From positions 1-16,575 of the forward strand of contig JBOFCS010000236.1 of the NCBI GenBank assembly GCA_051646185.1: a DNA stretch of 16,575 bases, written 5' to 3'. The notes below the pieces were generated by a model, which did no database searches, was not told where the DNA came from, and worked only from the letters and a program-made list of their open reading frames with translations. Each line of letters starts with the position of its first letter. The first letter of the stretch is position 1. Below are positions 7,891 to 13,855 of this stretch, one piece after another. Origin of the DNA: JBOFCS01 sp051646185. Lineage in GTDB: Bacteria; Actinomycetota; Actinomycetes; Mycobacteriales; Mycobacteriaceae. The position numbers and the translations under genes are program-made.

Positions 7891-7927
7891 CAAAGGGTGA
7901 CTATCGTATGACGATAGTCACCCTTTG
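7891..7927 (+). terminator. Strong hairpin terminator of the mycolyltransferase gene
   Basis: CAAAGGGTGACTATCGT (7891-7907) pairs without mismatch with 7911-7927 (17 bp) around the 3-nt loop ATG, followed by TATTTTGCACTGTTTTA. Very stable and 28 nt past the stop codon. It isolates the mycolyltransferase from the glutamine synthetase gene. Confidence 0.9.
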
Positions 7928-7977
7928 TATTTTGCACTGTTTTAGGCTCTTTTACCCGGCAAGTTGCACAGAACACA

Positions 7978-7996
7978 GCGGAACTGTTAGTTCCGC
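7978..7996. repeat. Dyad upstream of the glutamine synthetase promoter
   Basis: GCGGAACT (7978-7985) and AGTTCCGC (7989-7996) are perfect 8-bp inverted arms around GTT. The centre lies about 55-60 bp upstream of the candidate -10 (8043-8048), a normal position for an activator or an upstream operator site. It does not resemble the AmtR consensus that I know. Confidence 0.5.
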
Positions 7997-8042
7997 ATTG
8001 CAGTGGTCACAATTACGAAACAGTACCGCCATTCAAGGTTCG

Positions 8043-8048
8043 TACAAT
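8043..8048 (+). promoter_or_regulatory. Candidate -10 box of the glutamine synthetase gene
   Basis: TACAAT matches TATAAT at five of six positions. It predicts a transcript start near 8055 and a leader of about 47 nt. No good -35 is visible 16-18 bp upstream, which would fit an activator-dependent promoter. Confidence 0.45.
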
Positions 8049-8060
8049 ACGCCCGTCGGA

Positions 8061-8082
8061 GCTCCGCAGACAGAAGCGGAGC
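8061..8082 (+). promoter_or_regulatory. 5' leader hairpin of the glutamine synthetase mRNA
   Basis: GCTCCGC (8061-8067) pairs perfectly with GCGGAGC (8076-8082) around AGACAGAA. If transcription starts near 8055 this GC-rich stem is the very 5' end of the message, ending 8 nt before the AGGGG ribosome site (8091-8095). It could protect the 5' end or take part in translational control. Confidence 0.45.
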
Positions 8083-8101
8083 ATAAGGTCAGGGGCAGTA
8101 G

Positions 8102-10279
8102 ATGAGTGGAAATGCAGTCCGCCTACAGGCGATCAAAGATGTTGAGGCTTATACACCTCCAGCGGTGAGTTTCATCAACGATGAGGCACCGGGGCAAGTA
8201 TTTGGCGAAAATGTCTTCAGCAAAGTTGTCATGCAAAAGCGCCTACCAAAGTCTGTATACAAATCGGTCATAGCAACTATTGATAATGGCGCAAAACTTG
8301 ATCCACTTGTTGCCGATGCCGTCGCTTCAGCTATGAAGGACTGGGCTTTAGAAAAAGGCGCAACGCACTACGCGCATGTTTTCTACCCTCTCACCGGGCT
8401 TACCGCAGAAAAACACGATAGCTTTCTCGAACCCGTTGGTGATGGTTCCGCCCTTGCTGAATTTGCTGGTAAGACCCTTATTCAAGGTGAGCCAGATGCC
8501 TCCAGCTTTCCCAATGGTGGGCTGCGCAATACTTTCGAAGCTCGTGGCTACACCGGTTGGGATGTCACCAGCCCCGCATATGTACTCGAAAATCCCAATG
8601 GGAACACCCTGTGCATCCCCACTGTCTTTGTTTCCATGACAGGGGAGGCTCTCGACCACAAGACTCCCCTGTTGCGCTCACAACAAGCAATGGGCCAACA
8701 CGCTGAACGCATCCTTAAGCTCTTTGGCCACCAGAATCCTGCCAAGATTGTTTCATTCTGCGGCCCGGAACAAGAGTACTTCCTGGTGGACAGACACTTT
8801 TTCCTAGCCCGCCCCGACCTACTAAACTCTGGGCGCACTCTTTTTGGCGCTAAGCCCCCTAAAGGGCAGGAATTTGACGACCACTACTTCGGCGCAATAC
8901 CTGAACGCGTTCTTGGCTTCATGATGGATGCTGAACGTGAGTTATTTAAACTTGGTATCCCGGCGAAAACCCGCCATAACGAAGTTGCACCAGGGCAGTT
9001 TGAGATTGCTCCAATGTTTGAGCGTGGCAATATCGCAGCTGACCATCAACAATTGCTGATGACTACCCTGAAAACTATTTCGAAAAAACACGGCATGGAG
9101 ATTTTATTCCATGAGAAACCTTTTGAAGGTGTTAACGGCTCGGGAAAGCACGTTAACTTCTCCCTTGGAAACTCTGAACTTGGCAGTCTCCTAGTTCCTG
9201 GAGACACCCCTCACGACAATGCTCAATTCTTAGTGTTCTGCGCTGCGGTCATTCGCGCAGTTCACAAGTACGGTGGATTGCTCAGAGCTTCAGTTGCTTC
9301 GGCAACCAATGACCACCGATTGGGTGCCAACGAAGCTCCGCCAGCCATCATCTCGATTTTCCTTGGGGACCAACTGGCCGATGTCTTTGAACAAATTTCC
9401 AAAGGATCTGCTACTTCATCAAAAGGTAAAGGTACCATGATGATTGGTGCTGACACGTTGCCAGTTCTGCCTACAGATCCTGGAGATAGAAATAGAACAA
9501 GCCCATTTGCCTTCACCGGAAATCGTTTTGAATTTAGAGCACCCGGATCAATGCAAACTGTCAGTGGCCCCATGGTTACCATAAACACGATCATGGCTGA
9601 ATCACTTGACTACATTGCTAGCGAACTAGAAGCTGCCATAGCCAGTGGAACTGAATTTGATACAGCCGTCCAAAGCCTTCTCACCAACATTATCGCTGAC
9701 CATGGAGCAGTCGTCTTTAATGGCGATGGCTACTCAGATGAATGGCAGCTTGAGGCGGCTAACCGTGGTCTGCCCAACCTTCGCACAACTCTTGATGCGC
9801 TCCCTGAGCTTATTTCTGAATCAGCACTGGACTTATTTGAAAAGTACAAAGTATTTAATCACCGAGAAATGCACAGTCGCTACGAAATCGGGCTTGAACA
9901 ATACGCACTCACTATTGGCGTCGAGGCCAGAATAAGCCTAGAAGTGGGTACTACGTCCATTTTACCGGCTGCGGTACGGTACCAAACCGAATTGGCACAG
10001 AACGTAAGCGCACTCAAAGCGGTCGGCATGAATCCTGATTTTTCTGCACTCCAGGAGATTTCAGAAATAATTGACGAATTTCGATCAGCTTTAACAACTC
10101 TGGGTAACGCACTGGGCGGCCATGCTGGAGATTCAGCGCTAGCGGAAGCTACCCACGCACAAGAATTATTATTGCCAGCAATGACATCAGTTCGCTCAGC
10201 TGCCGATAAACTTGAAACAATTGTCGCCGATGATCTGTGGCCACTTCCGACCTACCAGGAAATGCTCTACATCCTGTAA
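8102..10279 (+). CDS. glnN: Glutamine synthetase type III (GlnN family)
   Basis: Condenses glutamate and ammonium to glutamine using ATP; cytosolic, dodecameric in this family. 725 residues, the size of type III enzymes and far longer than GlnA (about 470). N-terminal type III-specific region about 20-160 (FGENVFSKVVMQKRLP at 34-49; GLRNTFEARGYTGWDVTSPAY at 140-160, split here only for naming). Catalytic core motifs: FCGPEQEYFLVD (219-230), RHNEVAPGQFEIAP (291-304), NGSGKHVNFSLG (345-356), RLGANEAPPAI (406-416) and the ATP/glutamate-contact stretch NRTSPFAFTGNRFEFRAPGS (464-483). The C-terminal extension runs to residue 725. Start: ATG 8102 with AGGGG 6 nt upstream. Monocistronic: terminators or dyads flank it. 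Type III enzymes are scattered among actinobacteria, so this is probably an accessory to a GlnA elsewhere; regulation by nitrogen is inferred. Confidence 0.95.
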   Translation: MSGNAVRLQAIKDVEAYTPPAVSFINDEAPGQVFGENVFSKVVMQKRLPKSVYKSVIATIDNGAKLDPLVADAVASAMKDWALEKGATHYAHVFYPLTGLTAEKHDSFLEPVGDGSALAEFAGKTLIQGEPDASSFPNGGLRNTFEARGYTGWDVTSPAYVLENPNGNTLCIPTVFVSMTGEALDHKTPLLRSQQAMGQHAERILKLFGHQNPAKIVSFCGPEQEYFLVDRHFFLARPDLLNSGRTLFGAKPPKGQEFDDHYFGAIPERVLGFMMDAERELFKLGIPAKTRHNEVAPGQFEIAPMFERGNIAADHQQLLMTTLKTISKKHGMEILFHEKPFEGVNGSGKHVNFSLGNSELGSLLVPGDTPHDNAQFLVFCAAVIRAVHKYGGLLRASVASATNDHRLGANEAPPAIISIFLGDQLADVFEQISKGSATSSKGKGTMMIGADTLPVLPTDPGDRNRTSPFAFTGNRFEFRAPGSMQTVSGPMVTINTIMAESLDYIASELEAAIASGTEFDTAVQSLLTNIIADHGAVVFNGDGYSDEWQLEAANRGLPNLRTTLDALPELISESALDLFEKYKVFNHREMHSRYEIGLEQYALTIGVEARISLEVGTTSILPAAVRYQTELAQNVSALKAVGMNPDFSALQEISEIIDEFRSALTTLGNALGGHAGDSALAEATHAQELLLPAMTSVRSAADKLETIVADDLWPLPTYQEMLYIL

Positions 10280-10289
10280 CTTCCACGCA

Positions 10290-10330
10290 CTGGTGGTGGC
10301 TGACAAAGCATTCAGATTGGTCACCACCAG
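10290..10330. terminator. Likely bidirectional hairpin between glnN and the tRNA cluster
   Basis: CTGGTGGTG (10290-10298) and CACCACCAG (10322-10330) are perfect 9-bp arms; inside, CTGA and TCAG can extend the fold. It lies 11 nt after the glnN stop and 39 nt past the 3' end of tRNA-Phe on the other strand, so it may end both transcripts. There is no T-run on either side, so it is not a classic intrinsic terminator. Confidence 0.5.
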
Positions 10331-10368
10331 AGCCTGGAGTCCCCGCAATCCAAATATTAAATCCGTTG

Positions 10369-10442
10369 TGGCCAGGGCCGGGATCGAACCGGCGACCTTC
10401 CGCTTTTCAGGCGGATGCTCGTACCAACTGAGCTACCTGGCC
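10369..10442 (-). tRNA. tRNA-Phe (GAA)
   Basis: Full cloverleaf on the minus strand: acceptor GGCCAGG/CCTGGCC, D-arm with GCTCAGTTGGT, anticodon stem TCCGC/GCGGA with loop CTGAAAA (anticodon GAA), T-arm GCCGGTTCGATCCCGGC, discriminator A. The CCA end is not encoded. It is the last tRNA of a Glu-Asp-Phe cluster. Confidence 0.97.
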
Positions 10443-10446
10443 GGAA

Positions 10447-10483
10447 GGCTGTAACACTCAAACAAACCCTGAGCGTTACAGCC
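10447..10483 (-). repeat. Spacer hairpin between tRNA-Asp and tRNA-Phe
   Basis: GGCTGTAAC (10447-10455) and GTTACAGCC (10475-10483) are perfect 9-bp arms, with CTC/GAG pairing further in after one mismatch. It fills most of the 55-nt spacer and probably guides processing of the polycistronic tRNA precursor; no T-run follows, so it is unlikely to terminate. Confidence 0.5.
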
Positions 10484-10497
10484 AATCGCCTTTAGAG

Positions 10498-10571
10498 CGA
10501 CCCTGACGGGACTCGAACCCGCGACCTCCGCCGTGACAGGGCGGCGCGCTAACCAACTGCGCCACAGGGCC
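10498..10571 (-). tRNA. tRNA-Asp (GTC)
   Basis: Minus-strand cloverleaf: acceptor GGCCCTG/CAGGGTC (one G-U pair), D-arm GCGCAGTTGGTTAGCGC, anticodon stem CCGCC/GGCGG with loop CTGTCAC (anticodon GTC), T-arm GCGGGTTCGAGTCCCGT, discriminator G. CCA not encoded. Middle gene of the cluster. Confidence 0.97.
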
Positions 10572-10626
10572 TTGCAGTGAAACTGTGTACGCCGATCGGA
10601 TTCGACTACGTCTCACCGATCAAGCG

Positions 10627-10699
10627 TACCCCCTACGGGATTCGAACCCGCGCTACCGCCTTGAAAGGGCGGCGTCCTAGGCCGCTAGACGAAGGGGGC
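10627..10699 (-). tRNA. tRNA-Glu (TTC)
   Basis: Minus-strand cloverleaf: acceptor GCCCCCT/AGGGGGT, D-arm of the GTCTAGCGGCCTAGGAC type, anticodon stem CCGCC/GGCGG with loop CTTTCAA (anticodon TTC), T-arm GCGGGTTCGAATCCCGT, discriminator A. CCA not encoded. First gene of the cluster, nearest the promoter. Confidence 0.97.
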
Positions 10700-10728
10700 C
10701 CACTGGAAAACTCTCCAGCAAGTACCCA

Positions 10729-10744
10729 CAACGGCGTTCCGTTG
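10729..10744 (-). repeat. Leader hairpin of the tRNA transcript
   Basis: CAACGG (10729-10734) and CCGTTG (10739-10744) pair perfectly around a 4-nt loop, flanked by CCC and GGG that can lengthen the stem with a bulge. It lies between the predicted start (about 10750) and tRNA-Glu, so it would be trimmed during tRNA maturation. Confidence 0.4.
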
Positions 10745-10755
10745 GGAGCTCAGAT

Positions 10756-10785
10756 AGCTTAGGACACATCTACCTGTATTCCCAA
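10756..10785 (-). promoter_or_regulatory. Promoter of the Glu-Asp-Phe tRNA cluster
   Basis: On the minus strand TTGGGA (10780-10785) and TAAGCT (10756-10761) are separated by 18 bp; TAAGCT fits the actinobacterial TAnnnT -10. The predicted start near 10750 lies about 50 nt before tRNA-Glu. The TetR gene ends 28 bp further upstream. Confidence 0.5.
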
Positions 10786-10812
10786 ACTCGCACGTCAGAG
10801 AGCTAAATAACC

Positions 10813-11499
10813 CTAGATCGTAGGATCAACAATTGCCTCCGACAGCTGTGTCGTGAAGTCTTCATCAACTTCTGAAGGCCAGCCATTGGCCTGCCAGTCA
10901 GCTAGCCACTCAGGAGCAGCAAACGCAGGCAGCAGTAGGTCAAATGACTCAGCAAACCTTTCACGCATATCCGCACCGTTACTAGAAATCAGCGAAACAT
11001 AGCGCTGTCCGGCAATAAGAGAAACCATGGTATGCGCAAATTTCACTGGGTCAGCGTCTTTACGCATCAGGCCTTCTTCTTGAGCCCGCAAAGCCAACTC
11101 AAATGCAGCTTCACCCCATACCCGTGATGGAACTACAGGAAGTGCAGCCATCAAGCTTGGCTCAAGCACTAGCCGAAATTCTGCTCGCATCATCTCGTTG
11201 GACTGAAAACGCACTGCAATGTCATCAATAAGTCCGCGGATAATGTCAAAAGCACCAAGCTTCTGATTTTTCCACTGCTCAATGAGATCTAGCAGTTGCT
11301 CAACTGCAGTCTCGAGAACTGCCGCAGCAAGTTGTTCCTTAGAATCAAAATGGAAATACATTGCACCCTTAGTGGCATGCGACCCTTCAAGGATCGTGCT
11401 CACTGAAGCTGCCGCATATCCGCTTCTACCGAATTCTGCCGCTGCAGCATCAACAATTGCAGCCCGCGTGCGTCGTGCTCGTTCTTGTTTTAGTGCCAT
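10813..11499 (-). CDS. TetR-family regulator resembling gamma-butyrolactone receptors
   Basis: Cytosolic dimeric repressor of 228 residues. The N-terminal HTH domain (about 8-55) reads RTRAAIVDAAAAEFGRSGYA then STILEGSHATKGAMYFHFDSK; the TKGAMYFHF recognition helix and SKEQLAAAVLE continuation are typical of the ScbR/ArpA type of TetR proteins. The ligand domain (56-228) contains MMRAEFRLVLEPSL and is otherwise not diagnostic. Start: ATG at 11499 with GGAGG about 8 nt upstream. It is a single gene between tRNA genes; the divergent region to tRNA-Lys holds a palindrome (11597-11606) that may be its operator. Whether it binds a butyrolactone is unknown: mycolate actinobacteria have related proteins without known signal, and a drug or lipid ligand is as likely. 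Confidence 0.88.
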   Translation of the reverse strand: MALKQERARRTRAAIVDAAAAEFGRSGYAAASVSTILEGSHATKGAMYFHFDSKEQLAAAVLETAVEQLLDLIEQWKNQKLGAFDIIRGLIDDIAVRFQSNEMMRAEFRLVLEPSLMAALPVVPSRVWGEAAFELALRAQEEGLMRKDADPVKFAHTMVSLIAGQRYVSLISSNGADMRERFAESFDLLLPAFAAPEWLADWQANGWPSEVDEDFTTQLSEAIVDPTI

Positions 11500-11596
11500 A
11501 TCAATCTGCCTCCGACTTGATAGTTTGTTCGTAACTCCGCGTATTCAATTTGATCTTGAATTCCCAGGTAAAACTGCAATCGCTTTACATAATCTG

Positions 11597-11606
11597 GACG
11601 TACGTC
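11597..11606. promoter_or_regulatory. Palindrome upstream of the TetR-family gene
   Basis: GACGTACGTC is a perfect 10-bp palindrome about 98 bp before the TetR start and 118 bp before tRNA-Lys. TetR-type repressors often bind short palindromes near their own promoters; the distance is rather long, so this is only a candidate. Confidence 0.3.
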
Positions 11607-11724
11607 TAACACAGAGTAGCGGCACTCGAGAAGAAGCACCACTCGAGCGTTCTGTCAACTCAGCATAGAACTTATCCCCTCCCGAAACTAGCGAATCGCA
11701 ACCAATGTATTGTTTCGTGCGCAC

Positions 11725-11800
11725 GCCCCTATAGCTCAGTTGGTAGAGCTACGGACTTTTAATCCGCAGGTCCCAGGTTCGAGTCCTGGTGGGGGCACCA
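11725..11800 (+). tRNA. tRNA-Lys (TTT)
   Basis: Plus-strand cloverleaf with the CCA end encoded: acceptor GCCCCTA/TGGGGGC, D-arm GCTCAGTTGGTAGAGC, anticodon arm with loop CTTTTAA (anticodon TTT), T-arm CCAGGTTCGAGTCCTGG, then ACCA. One A-C mismatch at the top of the anticodon stem (positions 27-43) is also what I recall in mycobacterial tRNA-Lys. It is a single gene on the opposite strand to the Glu-Asp-Phe cluster. I could not pick a clear promoter upstream. Confidence 0.97.
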
Positions 11801-11819
11801 AGAGACCAGCAGGTCAGCG

Positions 11820-12296
11820 CTATTTAAACGGTAGTTTACGCAACTGATAAACGCCGTTCGATACCGCCACAACCGTACCGTTTGCGTCAATCAGGTCAAC
11901 ATTCAAAGCGAAATCTGCTTTTCCTCGACTAGCCACCTGGCTGTTAATTTCTTGAATTTCATGTGAACCCAGTCGAGCCGTGGCCTTAATTTTCCCGCGT
12001 GCCGGAGTTGAGAATTTAATATGCAGGTCTTTGACAATAGGATAATAAATATTTCGATCAAAAGTTTCCCAACAAATTATCCCACCTAGCACCTCAGCAA
12101 GGACGAATAACGATCCCGCATAAATAGTGCCTATGTGATTGCCATTCACCTCAGGAGGCAACTCAGCTGTCGCAAGTCCTGACTCAAGTTCAGTGACATA
12201 CACACCGGTAGATCCCACTAAAGGGATTAGTTTCCCCATGAGCATGTTCATTTCAACAACGGCCGAATTCGTTAAATCTGTATTAGCTTGCGACAT
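11820..12296 (-). CDS. Hotdog-fold thioesterase-like protein (PaaI/DUF4442 type)
   Basis: Probably hydrolyses acyl-CoA or another acyl thioester in the cytosol; 158 residues, a single hotdog domain. The conserved helix motif is NGNHIGTIYAGSLFVLAEVLGG (51-72), with N53/H54/G56 and E68 as the likely active-site residues; the strand HIKFSTPARGKIKATARL (92-109) follows the usual pattern. Start choice: an in-frame GTG at 12302 is only 1 nt from the AAGG ribosome site (12304-12307) and is too close, whereas ATG at 12296 is 7 nt away, so I use 12296. A palindrome (12306-12317) overlaps the ribosome site and a CRP/GlxR-like site lies further upstream. It is divergent from the dihydrouridine synthase gene. 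The substrate is unknown. Confidence 0.82.
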   Translation of the reverse strand: MSQANTDLTNSAVVEMNMLMGKLIPLVGSTGVYVTELESGLATAELPPEVNGNHIGTIYAGSLFVLAEVLGGIICWETFDRNIYYPIVKDLHIKFSTPARGKIKATARLGSHEIQEINSQVASRGKADFALNVDLIDANGTVVAVSNGVYQLRKLPFK

Positions 12297-12305
12297 ATCC
12301 ACACC

Positions 12306-12317
12306 TTACATATGTAA
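12306..12317. promoter_or_regulatory. 12-bp palindrome overlapping the thioesterase ribosome site
   Basis: TTACATATGTAA is a perfect palindrome whose edge covers the AAGG of the thioesterase gene. It may be a repressor operator or may fold in the RNA and limit ribosome access. Confidence 0.4.
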
Positions 12318-12362
12318 TATATTTTATAAGATGATAGTGGTCTTACAATTTTATATCATTGA

Positions 12363-12378
12363 TGTGATTAATATCACT
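12363..12378. promoter_or_regulatory. CRP/GlxR-like binding site
   Basis: TGTGATTAATATCACT matches the TGTGA-N6-TCACA consensus of corynebacterial GlxR and mycobacterial CRP at nine of ten defined positions (last A is T). It is centred about 74 bp upstream of the thioesterase ATG, in AT-rich DNA, a suitable place for activation or repression by cAMP-dependent regulators. Confidence 0.6.
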
Positions 12379-12648
12379 ATATTTGCACGGTCAATCTCTC
12401 CGCGCCCCAGCAGTTATGCCAACCCCCGATAAATGCAATATCGTTAAATACACCCAACAACACGGCCGAGACCGCATAAAGGTAGGGAAAGCATCACCAC
12501 AAAGACGTAAAACACTCACCCAAACCAACTAAGCACAACGTCAAGAAACGCGGGATGACATATTCTGACCACCACAAAACCTCCACAGAGCCGACCAGCA
12601 CTGCGAATCGGTTCATTAACATTACAAAGCCCGGTAGTCCTGGCCCCG

Positions 12649-13734
12649 ATGGCTGGCGTTACCAATGTTGCCTTCCGCGCTCTATGTCGTGAATTAGAAG
12701 CGGCATCCCAGGGGACTGTATCCGGCTTATACGTCTGTGAAATGGTCACCGCACGAGCTCTGGTGGAACGTCAGCCAGCAACCATGCATATGACTACCTT
12801 TGCCCCCGATGAAAACCCCCGTTCACTACAGCTCTACACGGTTGATCCGGAAACTACTTATCACGCCGCAAAAATGATTGTGGACGAAAACCTTGCTGAC
12901 CACATCGACATGAATTTTGGCTGCCCAGTGCCTAAAGTTACCCGCAAAGGCGGGGGCGCGGCGCTACCCTATAAACGTAATCTTTTTGGTCAGATAGTTG
13001 CCGCAGCAGTAAAAGCAACCGAGGGAACAACCATTCCCATCACCGTAAAGTTTCGCATCGGTATTGATGATGCCCATCACACTCATCTGAACGCTGGCCA
13101 CATAGCTGCTTCCGAAGGCGCAGCAGCTATCGCTCTGCATGCCAGGACCGCGGCGCAACGCTATTCCGGCACCGCTAACTGGAACGAAATCACTCGACTC
13201 AAAGAACATGTATCTGACATACCGGTTCTCGGTAATGGCGATATTTTCTCAGCCTCAGATGCGTTGGAGATGATGGCGAAGACCGGATGTGACGGTGTTG
13301 TTGTGGGCCGAGGGTGCCTAGGCCGTCCATGGTTATTTGCTGAGCTAAGTGCGGCGTTTAACAACCTCCCGCAGCCCACACCACCGACCCTGGGTTCTGT
13401 TGCCCAGATTATTTCTCGGCATGGCAAACTCCTCGCCGCGCATCATGGGGAAGACAAAGGCATGCGAGAAATTCGTAAACATATCGCTTGGTATCTGCGC
13501 GGCTTTCCTGCCGGATCGGAAATTCGAGTGGGACTATCTCTGGTGAAGACTCTCAACGAACTTGATGCACTACTTGAGCAACTGGACCCCAACATCGCTT
13601 TTCCTCCAGATGCCCAAGGCCCCAGAGGCCGACAAGGCTCGCCGGGAACAGTCTCCCTACCTAATGGCTGGCTTGACGACCCACAAGACTGCACAGTGCC
13701 AGTTGGTGCAGACTTAATGCACTCAGGCGGCTAA
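12649..13734 (+). CDS. dusB: tRNA-dihydrouridine synthase; 5' end displaced or frameshifted
   Basis: FMN enzyme that reduces uridine in tRNA D-loops with NADPH. From ATG 12649 it has 361 residues. Catalytic cysteine C92 sits in MNFGCPVPKVTRKGGG (88-103); KFRIGI (134-139), ALHARTAAQRYSG (162-174) and the FMN-phosphate loops GNGDI (195-199) and GVVVGRG (216-222) are present. The start is a problem: ATG 12649 falls inside the FMN-binding motif APMAGVTN. The same frame upstream reads LRIGSLTLQSPVVLAP (12601-12648), the normal beta-strand of the family, back to a TGA at 12556, with no ATG, GTG or TTG. A well-placed ATG at 12555 is one frame off. So the gene either starts at a rare codon (CTG 12565 or 12601, ATT 12562) or carries a 1-nt indel. 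A C-terminal Gly/Pro-rich tail (about 317-361) is not part of the catalytic core. First of the dus-LCP-phoU run. Confidence 0.9.
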   Translation: MAGVTNVAFRALCRELEAASQGTVSGLYVCEMVTARALVERQPATMHMTTFAPDENPRSLQLYTVDPETTYHAAKMIVDENLADHIDMNFGCPVPKVTRKGGGAALPYKRNLFGQIVAAAVKATEGTTIPITVKFRIGIDDAHHTHLNAGHIAASEGAAAIALHARTAAQRYSGTANWNEITRLKEHVSDIPVLGNGDIFSASDALEMMAKTGCDGVVVGRGCLGRPWLFAELSAAFNNLPQPTPPTLGSVAQIISRHGKLLAAHHGEDKGMREIRKHIAWYLRGFPAGSEIRVGLSLVKTLNELDALLEQLDPNIAFPPDAQGPRGRQGSPGTVSLPNGWLDDPQDCTVPVGADLMHSGG

Positions 13735-13797
13735 TAACAGGCGTAGGTGCTGCGGATTCGCCCCTTTCCCGAAACCCTCAGTACGATGTTGGGAACT

Positions 13798-13824
13798 ACC
13801 ACACTGAAAGACCCTAAGTGTGGT
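13798..13824 (+). repeat. Hairpin between the dihydrouridine synthase and LCP genes
   Basis: ACCACACT (13798-13805) and AGTGTGGT (13817-13824) are perfect 8-bp arms with an 11-nt loop; GGA before and TCC after can extend the stem past a small bulge. It ends 20 nt before the LCP ribosome site. There is no T-run, so an attenuator-like leader, RNA processing site or operator is more likely than a simple terminator. Confidence 0.5.
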
Positions 13825-13855
13825 TCCGCTGTGTCAGAGAAGTTGAGGTTGGGCT

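Larger units (their letters stand above)
12303..12600. other. Divergent spacer between thioesterase and dihydrouridine synthase
   Basis: The left half (to about 12390) is very AT-rich and holds the palindrome and the CRP-like site. The right half is plain, with a weak -10-like CATAAA near 12474. A short out-of-frame ATG frame starts at 12555 and probably encodes the original N-terminus of the dihydrouridine synthase (see findings). Reading-frame similarity to that enzyme starts by 12601 or earlier. I see no RNA gene. Confidence 0.5.

Noticed and set aside
7884..8105. 73-residue frame ending with an ATGA overlap on the glnN start
   Set aside because: It contains the terminator hairpin and the candidate promoter region, has no family resemblance and no ribosome site; the overlap looks accidental.
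10369..10699. Possible integration site at the tRNA cluster
   Set aside because: No integrase, no partial tRNA copy and no composition change nearby.
12297..12302. GTG 12302 as the thioesterase start
   Set aside because: Only 1 nt separates it from AAGG; ATG 12296 has a normal 7-nt spacing.
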